A stretch of 64,000 nt of DNA, from the NCBI GenBank assembly GCA_035235625.1, contig CP141142.1, forward strand, positions 14,042,995-14,106,994, in the 5' to 3' direction. Under the pieces are notes generated by a model, which was not told the origin of the DNA, did no database searches, and saw nothing but the letters and a program-made list of their open reading frames with translations. The stretch comes from Saururus chinensis (taxonomy: Eukaryota > Streptophyta > Magnoliopsida > Piperales > Saururaceae). The position numbers were made by a program, and so were the translations under genes. Numbering within the stretch: the stretch's first letter is position 1; every line of letters starts with the position of its first letter. This document shows, one piece after another, positions 36,650-47,082 of this stretch.

Positions 36650-37120
36650 TTCTAAAGGTCGGCATCGAATAAGTTGGGGTATTTCTCTCTGATCTCCTCT
36701 TCTCTCTCCCATGTAGCCTCCTCAACCTCACGGTTACGCCGCAACACTTTCACTAGCGGGATCACTTTTTGCTGGAGGACCTTCTCCTTTTAGTCTGAGA
36801 TATGAACAAGTGTCTCCACATAGGAAAGATCCTCTCATTGCTCTAAAGGCTCAAAATCCAACACGTGTGTCGGGTCTGGCTCATACTTCCGAAGAAGCGA
36901 TACATAGAACACATTATGGATATTAGCAAGCCGAGGTGGCAAAGCTACACAGCAAGCCATAGCTCCAACCCACTCTAAGACCTCAAATGGTCCGATAAAC
37001 TTGGGAGACAACTTACCCCATTGGCCAAACCGAACTACACCATGGGATGGAGAGATCTTAAGGAAGACATGATCACCAATGTTAAACTCCAACTCTTGCT
37101 ATCGTCGGTCAACATAGCTC
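36650..37120 (-). pseudogene. Integrase C-terminus and chromodomain-like tail
   Basis: 37092-36835 is open and reads MEFNIGDHVFLKISPSHGV, KLSPKFIGPFEVLEWVG and HNVFYVSLLRKYEPDPTHVL, the GPF/Y-type integrase tail. In another frame, 36790-36650 gives IPLVKVLRRNREVEEATWE and EREEEIREKYPNLF. This matches the chromodomain-like end of Tekay/Del elements, believed to bind modified histones. A frameshift separates the two. Confidence 0.88.
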
Positions 37121-37289
37121 TTTTTTCGACTCTGAGCCATCTGCAACCTCTCCTGAATAAGTTGGATCTTCTCCACCAATTGTTGCACAATATCAGGACT
37201 GGTAAGAAGATGTTCCTCAACCTCACTCTAGCAAATAAGAGATCGACATGGACGCCGAAAGAGTGCGTCGAATAGAGCCATCTTAATGC

Positions 37290-37780
37290 TTGCCTGATAA
37301 CTATTATTATAGACAAACTCCACCAAAGGTAGATGCTGCTCCCAATTGCCCTTCCACTAGAGGATACATGCCTTTAGCATATCCTCAAGTATCTAGATAG
37401 TCCTTTTTGACAGCCCATTGGTCTGAGGATAGTAGGTTGAGCTATGGTGTAAAGGATGTACCCAAAGCTTTCTAAAAGCTCTGCCAAAATCTAGAAGTGA
37501 ATTGAGAATCATGGTAGGACACAATGGATGTCGGAATACCATGCAATCATACCACTTCTTTCAAATACAGGGCAACTAATGTATCCAGGGGAGCAGTCGT
37601 CCATATCGCAAGGAAATGCGTAGACTTGGTGAGTCGATCGACGATGGCCCATACCACATCGTTACCACCCGTTGACCTAGGCAGTCCGGAAATGAAATCC
37701 ATGGTTACATTCTACCACTTCCACTCTAGAATAGGAAGTGGTTGAAGTAAACCGCCCAGATAACGGTGCTCCATCTTGAC
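37290..37780 (-). pseudogene. Integrase catalytic core, broken
   Basis: Translation shows MDFISGLPRSTGGNDVVWAI, VDRLTKSTHFL, GIPTSIVSYHDSQFTSRFWQ and a degraded region where the catalytic Glu is expected. The first two acidic positions are present. The usual DRD is changed to HDS, keeping the Asp. Stops occur near 37470. Confidence 0.8.
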
Positions 37781-37783
37781 TTC

Positions 37784-38137
37784 TTAGCAAACAAGGCATC
37801 TGGACACATAGGACGCGATGTCCCTCTTCATCCCTTTCCACCAAAATGTTCTCTTCACATCATGATACATTTTGGTTCCCCCTGGGTGGATGGAGAACTT
37901 AGAATGATGCACTTCCGATAGGATATACTCCTTTAGCTCAACAAAGTTTGGCATGTACCACTGTCCCTTACACATCAAACTCCCATCGGGCTTCTCCTCA
38001 AAGTCCAAGAGTGCCTTCTCCTTCATCCTAGCCTTAAAGGCTTTTGTTTCCTCATCTCTATTTTGAGCTTCAACCACAACATCAACCAAGCTAGAGATTA
38101 TGGAAAGGTTGGTGAACCAACTACATGTATCCTCCAT
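37784..38137 (-). pseudogene. Integrase N-terminal zinc-binding domain
   Basis: A 117-codon open frame carries the HHCC signature: two His in HHSKFSIHPGGTKMYHDV and two Cys in SRCLVC at the end, with WWKGMKRDIASYV between. It is one of the best-preserved parts of body B. Confidence 0.88.
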
Positions 38138-38179
38138 AGCTAACTCAAGCTCAATGGCATCCTTATATAAGAGCCATTC

Positions 38180-38660
38180 TCATATGAATACAAGTATTGA
38201 AGTGACTGATTTTCTTCTCAAGGCATCCGCCACCACATTAGCTTCACCGGGATGATAAGAGATAGTGAAATCATAATCCATAAGAAACTCAAACCATCTC
38301 CTTTGCCTCATGTTCAAGTCCCTTTGAGTGAATAGATACTTCAGGCTCTTGTGATTAGTGAGCACCTCGAACTTCTCACCATAGAGATAGTGCCACAAAA
38401 TCTTCAACGCAAAGACTATGGCCACTAACTCCAACTCATTAGTGGGCTAGTCCTACTCATTCACTCTTAGCTATTGAGATGCATAACCTACCACTCTCCC
38501 GTGCTTCATAAGAACACACCCCAAACCACGGAGTAAAGCATCACTATCGACAACGTATCCACCACTCCCAAACAGAAAGGTTAAGACTGGAGATAAAGTC
38601 AATCTTTTCTTCAACTCTTAGAAACTCTTTTCACAAGCTTGATTCCACTCAAACTTCTCA
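38180..38660 (-). pseudogene. RNase H domain
   Basis: 38434-38180 is open: [40 protein letters not shown] and [17 protein letters not shown]. The first part of the domain continues toward 38660 in other frames. The catalytic Asp of the usual TDHKSL is changed to Asn, which would disable the enzyme. Confidence 0.85.
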
Positions 38661-38699
38661 TTCTTTTTGGTCATTTTGGTCATAGGGCTTGTAGTGCTA

Positions 38700-39430
38700 G
38701 AAAAGCCCTCAATAAACAGACGGTAGTGCCCAGCAAGTCCTAAGAAACTATGAACCTCTAATGCACTCTTTGGTTGCTCCCATTACAATACAGCTTCGAC
38801 TTTCAAGGAATTAACTTCTACACCATCTGTCGATATAACATGACCAAGGAAATACACCTTCTTGAGCCAAAATTCGCATTTATCAAACACACAAAGAGTT
38901 GATGCTCCCGTAAAGTATGCAGAACAATTCTCAAATGTGCTTCATGCTCTTCTTCATTGGCTGAATAGATTAGAATATCATCTACAAATACAATCACAAA
39001 TTGTTCAAGATAAGGCCAAAAGACTCGGTTCATCAATTCCATGAACGAGGCTGGTGCATTGGTGAGACCAAAAGGCATCACTAGGAACTCATAATGCCCA
39101 TAACGGGTACAGGATGCCGTCTTCGACACATCATCAGGATGGATCTGAAGTTAGTGATAACCCGATCTCAAATAGTTCCTGGAAAAGACCTATTCTTGCT
39201 GCAATTGATCAAACAAATCATCAATCCTATGTAAAAGGGTACTTGTTTTTATGGTTACCTGATTAAGCATTCTGTATCAATGCACAACCAAAGAGAGTCA
39301 TCCTTCTTCCGTACAAACAAGACTGGCGCGCCCCAAGGAGATGCACTTGGTCGGATGCAACCCTTCTCCATTAGGTTTTACAGTTGAGCCTTAAGCTCCT
39401 TAAGTTAAGCTAGAGTCATATGATAGGGAG
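38700..39430 (-). pseudogene. Reverse transcriptase
   Basis: 39129-38818 is open: [20 protein letters not shown], then the catalytic [20 protein letters not shown]. Upstream [12 protein letters not shown] sequence is frameshifted near 39160. Palm catalytic Asp-Asp is intact here, but the gene as a whole is broken. Confidence 0.88.
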
Positions 39431-39679
39431 CTTTAGAAATGAGATTAGTGCCTCGAATGTAACCGATATACAACTCTATCAAAAACAGGCAACTATGCGT
39501 TCATCCCCAAGACACTTGCAAGGTAAGCCTTACATCCCTTATCGATCCACTTCTTGGCTTTGGATGAAGATACCAAGAACTTGCCACTAAGACGCTTAAC
39601 CCCTTGAAAGATAAAAGGCTTAGCTCCTTGCAAATCGAACATCACCCTTCTCCCTCAACAATCCACATGCACATGATAC

Positions 39680-40003
39680 TTAGACATCATATCCATGCCA
39701 AAAAATCACATCAAAGTCAATCATTGAAAATATAATCAAATCAATATGCAACACGTGCCCATCAATCACAATAGAAACCATCTCAATATACTCCTCCGCC
39801 CGAAGTGGAGATGAAGGTGTAGACACTTCCAAAGGAACGGATAGCAATTTGTGACCAACATGAATCTCATAAGAAAAATATAGAGAGATGAAAGAATGAG
39901 AGGAACTAGTATCAAAGAGTACTCTAGCATAGTGGGAGGCAATGAGGATCATACCTTCTACCACACCTGAGGAGTTGGTCTCCTCTGCTGATATAGCAAA
40001 CAA
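39680..40003 (-). pseudogene. Retropepsin-like protease with altered active site
   Basis: A 107-codon open frame with LIASHYARVLFDTSSSHSFI, HKLLSVPLEVSTPSSPLRAE and the closing IIFSMIDFDVIFWHGYDV. The catalytic D-T/S-G triplet reads D-T-S: the Gly is lost, which should inactivate the enzyme. Body A retains only traces of the same domain. Confidence 0.85.
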
Positions 40004-40149
40004 TCACCCATCATGAGCTAGCTTCTTCCCCTTGGCATCCAGGTACCCAGTCAGTGATCTAGCCTAAGGCCTCGCCTGTGGTGCTCCCTGCTGCCTACGA
40101 CCAACATTAGATGGCACCGGTGGACATCTCAGTGTACCATCAGCCCTCT

Positions 40150-40195
40150 AAGGACACTCACTAACATAGTGCCCCTTCTGCTGACATCTAAAGCA
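40150..40195 (-). pseudogene. Gag CCHC zinc knuckle
   Basis: Minus-strand translation gives CFRCQQKGHYVSEC, with perfect C-x2-C-x4-H-x4-C spacing, followed by Pro and a stop codon. This is the RNA-binding motif of gag. Confidence 0.85.
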
Positions 40196-40324
40196 AGTCA
40201 CCTTAGCACGACAATCATGGTGGTCTTGCTACACCAGGTGAGTGTTATGCCTTGCATGGTGACCATCTTGACGCTTATGGTCTCAGCGGTTATGGTCATT
40301 CTCAGGTCTCAGTCTCTTGGGCTA

Positions 40325-41002
40325 CTACCCCCTTTTCAGGATATAATCATCTGAATCCTGCTCCACTACAATGGCGGTCTTGAGTACCTTTGCTAGGATC
40401 TTGTGCCTGAAGGGCACCACTCGACCTTTAATGAAAGACCTCAAACCATCCTTGAACTTCCTCATACTCTCATACTCATCACTGAAGAAGTGAGGTGAGA
40501 AGCGCTCGAGCTCCACAAACTTAGTCTCTTTGCCCAAGATGGTCATGGATCCCTGCTATAAACTCAAGAACTCCTCCTTGTTCTCTCCTTGCACTTGAAG
40601 AGGAAAGTACATGTCATTGAAATCTGACAAGAACACCTCCCAAGGGATATCCACACAACCCTAAAACCTTCGCTGCTCCATTGATAGCCACCACCGCCGA
40701 GCCTCACCCTCAAAAGTGAAGAATGTAAGTCGAGTCTTCTCCTTGTCTGCGCATCATCGGGCACTGAAGATTTTCTCCATGTGAAGTCTCCAATTATCTA
40801 CCTCCAAAGAATCTAACCCGCCCTTGAAGCTAAGGGTAAGCTTCTTGAATCCCTCAAGTGAGAGAGACTTAGAACCACTACCACAAGCGTGCTCAGCTTG
40901 GACTACTTGTGTTAAGCCCTCTATGGCAGTTAAGACATCATCGACCCTTGGGTTTTTAGTACCATGATAGTTATTATTGCCTGCATTATTAGAGCCAGCC
41001 AT
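40325..41002 (-). pseudogene. Gag capsid region
   Basis: 41002-40754 (MAGSNNAGNNNYHGTKNPRV...) contains the probable gag start and LEGFKKLTLSFKGGLDSLEV. It then shifts frame to WRLHMEKIF, EARRWWLSMEQRRF and SDFNDMYFP. 40546-40325 is open again with TKFVELERFSPHFFSDEYES and FKDGLRSFIKGRVVPF. This is a standard Ty3/gypsy Retrotrans_gag with two or more frameshifts. Confidence 0.88.
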
Positions 41003-41218
41003 CTACACAACAATTAGATATTAATCATACTGCCTAATAACTCAGAGCCACACAGGCAATCAATCAAGACAAACAACATGAAATCTAGCAAACAAGTATT
41101 CAAGGAAAATAACTAACGGAATTCCACATTTCAAGTTATGTCTAGATATTGATCATTTTACAACCCATTAATCCTTAAGACTCGTCACCCAACCTTATTT
41201 ACTCTTGGACAAAGAGGT

Positions 41219-41230
41219 TATCCGATACCA
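41219..41230 (-). other. Primer binding site of body B, initiator tRNA-Met type
   Basis: Plus-strand TTATCCGATACCA-type end lies 9 bp from the LTR border at 41240. It matches the 3' end of initiator tRNA-Met less well than the PBS of body A (24990-25001), from which it differs by two bases. Confidence 0.7.
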
Positions 41231-41239
41231 AAATCTTTC

Positions 41240-44109
41240 TGTCACACCCTGGCGCCCGCCTAGGCCGAGCCGAGGTCCAAGGGCCAGTAGAAATACATGG
41301 GGGTGACTAGATTGCATTGTAGAAAACTTTAACCCCTACCTTAATCGGGTATTTAACACAAACATGGAATCACGCACCATTACTCCTTTGAGCAAGAGTA
41401 ATAAGGTAAAAGAAAAGAAGATATTAACTTTGAAGTAAATCCTCACACACAACCCACAAGCATAATATCTTGAGCCAACACGTGGCTCAAATTAGAAAAT
41501 CTAAGACAAGTTTAAAAGTAGAAGATACACATGAGTATAAAACATAACCATCCATACATGGTGTTCTATAAGTATGAAGGCATAAGTTAGAAGACAAAAC
41601 AATGTATGAAGGCATGCATGCCTACTCCCATGCATATCCTAATCGTCCCTCATGCAGGGAAACCTAATCAACTATATGTCCTACAATGTAGCCCCAAAAC
41701 AAAACACAGAAAGAGGGGTGATTAAAACTCAATAAGGTTTGAAATACATTAACATTAATTAGAAAACAACCACAACACAACAACATGGTAATTCAGATCA
41801 GTATTTCACATAATATCCTCATTTTTTATTAATCCCCATTTCATACCCCTAATTCCATATATAACTAACTTGTATATAAGTATCTCATTCATACCAATCA
41901 TAGTATGCTTAACCACATTATGGCATAACTCATACTGCATAATAAGTAATTCTCACATAATCACATTCACAATAATGCATATCAAGTCATTTTCTTTCAT
42001 AGCATTCAATCTGTATAATGCATGTACACAACACATATTCACATAATGTATACTCATATTATTCATCTATAAGTCATTCACCCTGCACAATAAGAATCTC
42101 AATTACATGATACTAAATGAAGCATAATAAATCATATTTATATTTGTCAAATAATCTTAATTATCCCTACGCAACCTGTGTGACATGGGTATAATATTAT
42201 CTCATACAAATGCATTATCAACAAATGATGAATGTCTCTATCATCAAGAGAATAGAAACAAGCCACACAGGCTGAATGTAGTTCAGTTTCTACACGGGAA
42301 ACATAAAATGTTCGAGGTAGTTAGCTCCTAAATCTACTAGCCCTGGACAATCCTGACAAAGGAATGTTTGAATCTCACACAAAGAACATAGAGCAGGTGT
42401 GTTCACCCTAGAACATCTTCTGTGGTAGGAAGAGTCCGAATTCTACACAGGAAAACTAGAACATGGGGTAGCCGGTGCACGAAGGTGTACCATTTTGGAT
42501 TCTTAGGGTCTAGATGACTATCTCAAGAAATCTCAACTACAAGACAAGTACACAACTCATCCCCATTTAACTCAACTCAATTCATATCGACTTAACCTAG
42601 GGTGTATCCATGTTCCACATAGGAACTAAAATTGAAATCATGACCTTTCGGACTAACAAATTTCCGATAAGCCAATGATCAACTAATCTAGTACCCAATT
42701 TTGCATCATTGCATCCAATCGATCAAACACGGGTAATATCTATAAAGTCTTAATCGGAAATCTATTTTATGATGCAGGCAACATGGTACATATGTGGGCA
42801 AGGCATACATGAACCTAATTCATGATAAGTGTTCTCATTAGCCCCTCATGCATCATTTATAATCATAATACTAAATATCATCATAATCATCCTCTACATG
42901 TGTTTGTACATGGTAGAAATATTTAACTCTAAGCATATGAACATGTCTTATAATTAACTCATCATCATACCATACATGCACATTGACATCTAATCATGGT
43001 TCTAATTGAAATCATGGGTGAAAATCATCAATTAAAGTCAAGTGTATCCTCATGCTAAACCAATGGAAGCATATTCACACCACACTTGAATATACACATA
43101 GCATCATTAATCACCCATAATTCGATCACATTACATGAAGACATATCAGTTCATTCCCATGCTATAATCTTGTTGGAGTCATACTAAAATATAAGGAATC
43201 ATTTAATTATAGAATCAAGATTGTCATTCTAACATTTATAGCCAACAACATGCATTTTCATATGTACTTCATAAAACATCAGATCTCATACCCAAATTTC
43301 ATGATAATCAACTCAATACTTCTAGAACATCAAATCTAACCATTACCAAACATAAACCCCAATAAATTTTATCAAAAATGAAACCTTTCTCAAATCACTA
43401 TTAAAGCTCATAATCATGGAACCTATTTGAAAACCACATCAAAACTTAATCCAAATTGCAACAATGTTTGAGACTAAAACCCTTACCTTCCAGCAAATTC
43501 TTGATTCGAAATAGTTCATTAAACTCCTTCAAAACCTACCCAAAAACAAAATAGCTCCTTAAACTCCTTAATATGATTTTTATTAATACTTCTCAAATCC
43601 GATTTTAAAACACCTAAAACCTTTAAAAACAAATAGATATAGGGTTCAAGAGACCCAAAAACGAAATTTCAAACATTAGGTTTTGAAATAGAAACCCAAA
43701 TCAGTAGTTTTTGGTGAAAATCAAGATTGATTCAAAGGAAAGAAAGAGATGTGAGTGATTTATGCAAAACCTTAACGGATTAATGAAGTATTAAGCAAAA
43801 TATTACCTTAATCTCCTTTCTTTTTTAGGAAAATGGGGATTTGGCTCTAATGCTCTAGGTCTCAGCCCTTTCCTAATTGGAAAAGCGGCATGGCCTTTCC
43901 TTTTATAGCAAAGGGGTAGGGTAGACCTAATTAACTATTTAGGTGTAAATATAGTTTTATAGTAAAAATAGTAAAACTTGCTTATTTAAAATCCAATTTA
44001 ATGTCTAAAAATTCTAAAATAATTACCCATGGTCTTAGGTTGATATTAGGGTCACATAGAGCTATAAATACTAATTTTACCCGTGGGGCCCATAGTGGGT
44101 CCTACTAAT
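41240..44109 (-). repeat. Third chromovirus LTR, first part
   Basis: Starts TGTCACACCCTGGCGCCC and is collinear with 25011-26408 plus 34758-36400. It stops at an insertion near 44110 and resumes at 46857. It is the 5' LTR of body B. Minus-strand TATA box at 43899-43908. Confidence 0.92.
43899..43908 (-). promoter_or_regulatory. Putative LTR TATA box of body B
   Basis: CTATAAAAGG on the minus strand, in the same position as in the shared LTR. This is the promoter that would have driven body B. Confidence 0.55.
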
Positions 44110-44488
44110 GGTACCCGTTCCACCGTTCTACCATCTATACCGTATCGTTAATAAGTTAAATGGTATAGTTAAATTTATTTGATAGGTAAATAAGAGGATA
44201 ATTTTATTTGACCATTATCTAAATAGAAGGTATTGGAAAAAGTTCTTCGATACCCATTTATCAGTTACCTATTTGTCATATTTAAAAATTACACATTTAT
44301 ACCCATTAGTTATAAGTGTTTTAATTTAAAAAGAGATTGACTTTTGGTCTTTTACAATAATTTTTAAGTCATGATTTACGACTATAATTTATTCAATGAA
44401 AGATATCATTCAAATCCTAAATATATATTTAATTAATTTAACCACTTACAACTATTCATTATAGTTGTTACAAGTTGCTACTTGGAAG

Positions 44489-45470
44489 CAGTGTTTTAAA
44501 AACTGGACCAGACCGGCCGGTCCGATCGGGTTCAACAAGACCCGTTATAAAAAATGGGCCGGTTCTAGTGGACCGGCCGGTAAAACCGTGAACCCAGAGT
44601 TCTAGTCCAGTCCGGTTTGTGAAAAAAATAAAACAACAGAAGAAAGATTGATGAATGGTGGGGAAATAGAGTACAGATAGCAGAGACCAAGTTGGCTCCC
44701 AATGCCAAGATTGTCTCACACAAAGGCGGAAACTTCTCAAGTTCGCAAATTGGTTATCATTTCTGCTAGGATATTGGTCACCAAAGTATCATCCTTATTA
44801 CTTGATCGGGACCATGATGAGATCAAACGGGTGGAAGGAATGAACAAATTAAAACCCAGATGTCAATATCAACCACAAATCAGATCTCTACTCAACCGCA
44901 AATCAAATCTCTACTCTGTTCTTCCTCAATTCAGATATGCAGCTTTCATTATACCTAGAAATCAGAATTTGCTCAAAGAGTTGGAATTGATTCCAGCTAC
45001 AGAAGAAAGCCATATAAAAACATCGATGGAGAAAAAGAAAACTTTGCTCAACGGAAAGGGAGAAACTTTGGGTAATTTGGGCCAGCGGCTGCCGTCCATT
45101 CCTTCCTTTCTTTCCTGCCTCCATGCCTCGTCGCCATTTGTGGTTGAGCTCGGCCGCCGGGGTGGAGAGGGAGCCCTGGAGAGGAGCTTGGCCGCCGGGG
45201 GGTGGCTACTGGTTGGGGTGGAGTCATGTCTACCGGTTGGGGTGCAGTCATGGAGAGGAGGTGATCGTCGAAGTCTGGCTGCCGGCGAGAGGGAGCAGGA
45301 TGGTCGGAGAGGAGGAAAGGGGAAGGAGGGGGCAGTGTGATTAGGGTTAGCGGAGGAAAAATTATTTTATATAGTCATCGGGTCAACCCGGGTTGACCCG
45401 CGGTTGACCTCGGTTGAACCAGCCCAGACACCAATCCGGGTCGGTGTCCGGGTCGATTTTTAAAACACTG
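44489..45470. mobile_element. 982-bp hAT-type element nested in the insertion
   Basis: Inverted termini CAGTGTTTTAAAAACTGGAC and, reverse-complemented, CAGTGTTTTAAAAATCGACC. The 8-bp target duplication CTTGGAAG is exact (44481-44488 and 45471-45478). Both ends are followed by CCGG/GGTC-rich sequence (ACCGGCCGGT on the left, GGTTGACC on the right). A 212-codon frame is open at 44702-45340 but has no transposase features. CAGTG ends and 8-bp duplications define hAT. It is nonautonomous. Confidence 0.95.
44702..45340 (+). CDS. Open frame of unknown function inside the hAT element
   Basis: 212 codons with ATG at 44702 and a stop at 45340. The first 110 residues are mixed and basic. The last 70 are Gly/Arg-rich and lie in a GC-rich stretch where other frames are also open. 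No hAT dimerisation domain, BED finger or DDE residues are visible, and I recognise no family. It may be captured host sequence or chance. Confidence 0.2.
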   Translation: MPRLSHTKAETSQVRKLVIISARILVTKVSSLLLDRDHDEIKRVEGMNKLKPRCQYQPQIRSLLNRKSNLYSVLPQFRYAAFIIPRNQNLLKELELIPATEESHIKTSMEKKKTLLNGKGETLGNLGQRLPSIPSFLSCLHASSPFVVELGRRGGEGALERSLAAGGWLLVGVESCLPVGVQSWRGGDRRSLAAGEREQDGRRGGKGKEGAV

Positions 45471-46118
45471 CTTGGAAGATGATTTGCTCTTTCTAGCATT
45501 TCACATCCAACTGCATTTTTTTATAAAAAAATATTCATTTGTAATTTATAATTTATGTTCTCTTAAACTCACTTCGTTTTGATGTTTCCTATTAGGTTGC
45601 TTTGTCTAATTTCTCTAGTCTTATTAGGGTTTGGGTTCATCTTTAATCATATTTGATAGAATCTTAACTAGCTACACATATACTTAGTAAAAAATATTTT
45701 TGCATCTCTCATATTAGTTAAGATTCCGTTTTGATAACTCAAACACATGAATATTTTTTGTTTTTGATAATTAAACTAATGGAGTGTTTGTTTATGCAAG
45801 AAAATAATTAGTGGGTTTGGAGTAGGATTGCTGAACTAGCTCTATTTTGTTTAAGGTTAGACTCAAGTTAGCTCAAATCAAAGTTCGAACTTAAGCTAAT
45901 AAAGCCAAACTCGTGCTTGACCAATCTCAAACTGACTTGGTTTGAGTGTTAGTTTGCTTCTTTAAATGAGTGGTGTTGGTGGTTTATTCTGAGTTTTAAT
46001 GTTGGTTGGAATCATGATCATGTTACAAATCATATTTGTATATGAGATAGCAAAATTTGGATTGATAATTTACTTATTGAAATAGGTTGGAATCAATAAG
46101 TTTTGAATGACCAAACAG

Positions 46119-46199
46119 GTTTAAGTAAAAATTTTAAAATGTTTAAGTAAAAATTTGAAAAAGTTTAAGTAAAATTTGAAAAATATTTAAGTAAATTCT
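46119..46199 (+). repeat. Short tandem repeat around TTTAAGTAAAAATTT
   Basis: Four diverged copies of a ~21-24-bp unit containing GTTTAAGTAAAA, inside the uncertain insertion. Confidence 0.75.
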
Positions 46200-46239
46200 T
46201 TTCTAAAATATGGGGGACTCTTTTAAATTTTTTAGGTGA

Positions 46240-46320
46240 AGATGTCATCATCCGGTCAACCTGGATAGACCCAGTCTAACAACTTATTCGGGTTAGGGTT
46301 CAAGCTGAGTTTTAAAATAT
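46240..46320. mobile_element. Degenerate right end of a second CAGTG-type hAT copy
   Basis: CCGGTCAACCTGGATAGACC and a terminal GAGTTTTAAAATATTGC resemble 45375-45470 with many changes. No matching left end was identified. Confidence 0.4.
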
Positions 46321-46856
46321 TGCTTTAAAGAGACACTAATAGATGATGTAAATCACTGCATGTGATTTCATTCTTCCCTACAACACACATGGATGTGAGA
46401 AGGCAATTGTCATTCTTCTTGCATTTGGGATTCTTCTAAAATAGGCAGTTGATGGATGTTTTGGAGTTGGACTTATATGATAGGAAAGAACTATTAGAAA
46501 ATAAGTAGTTCTATTAGGTATATGCTTAATATATGTGTTCATTTACGTGTCATGTTTAATCCTTACAATTTATTCGCAACAACTATAAAGAATTGTATTA
46601 ATGATGTTAGTTATTTATCTTAGTAATATTTGATTAAGTGGATAAAAAATATTTATTTTAGTATTTTTTAGCACATTTAATAAAATGTAATGGATAATGG
46701 TTATTCAATTAACCAGCTGATTATTAGTTAAAGGAATGGTTATGGAAATATCTATACTGTTTACTTAATGGAATCGTTATGGATAAAGATTTAGAAAATT
46801 GTATGGTAATGGAATAGGTTATACCGTAATCGTATCGTTCCGTCAGCAGCCTTACT

Positions 46857-47082
46857 GCCAACACTAATTTTCAGGAAAAATAGTAAAATTTTAAAAATTC
46901 CAAAAAAAATAAAATGACTTAAATTAAATTAAAAACTTGAAATGTGAAGAAATTTTTTAGTTAAAACCTTTTTTAACCAGTTAAATTTTGAAAATAATCA
47001 ACACCGATAAGAAATTAGCATTAAACCATAAAATTGCAATCAAATGAAATAAAATAAACCAGTTCAAGTTCAAAGATCTACA
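46857..47082 (-). repeat. Third chromovirus LTR, second part
   Basis: Aligns with 36385-36613, including CAACACCGAT near 47005 and the terminus AGATCTACA at 47082. It completes a ~3.1-kb LTR with 41240-44109. Confidence 0.88.

Larger units (their letters stand above)
36614..41239 (-). mobile_element. Chromovirus body B (Tekay/Del-like Ty3/gypsy), nearly full length
   Basis: Minus-strand order from 41002 down is gag, CCHC knuckle, protease, RT, RNase H, integrase and chromodomain-like tail, between a PBS and a PPT. LTRs lie on both sides. All pol domains are recognisable but split by frameshifts and stops, so the copy is inactive. The chromodomain-type tail and large LTRs fit the Tekay/Del lineage, which targets heterochromatin. 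Confidence 0.93.
44110..46856. mobile_element. Insertion of uncertain class in the third LTR
   Basis: The LTR is collinear with its partner up to TCCTACTAA and again from CCAACACTAATTTT, so about 2.75 kb was inserted. The ends carry CCGTATCGTT (left) and CGATACGATTACGG (reversed right), with GGTA/ATACC motifs, suggesting an inverted-repeat DNA element with poorly matched ends. A possible 8-bp duplication (CCTACTAA against ACTGCCAA) is weak. It contains the hAT element at 44489-45470. No transposase was found. Confidence 0.55.

Noticed and set aside
46090..46200. CRISPR-like spaced repeats
   Set aside because: Short, AT-rich, directly adjacent copies without unique spacers, in a plant nuclear context.
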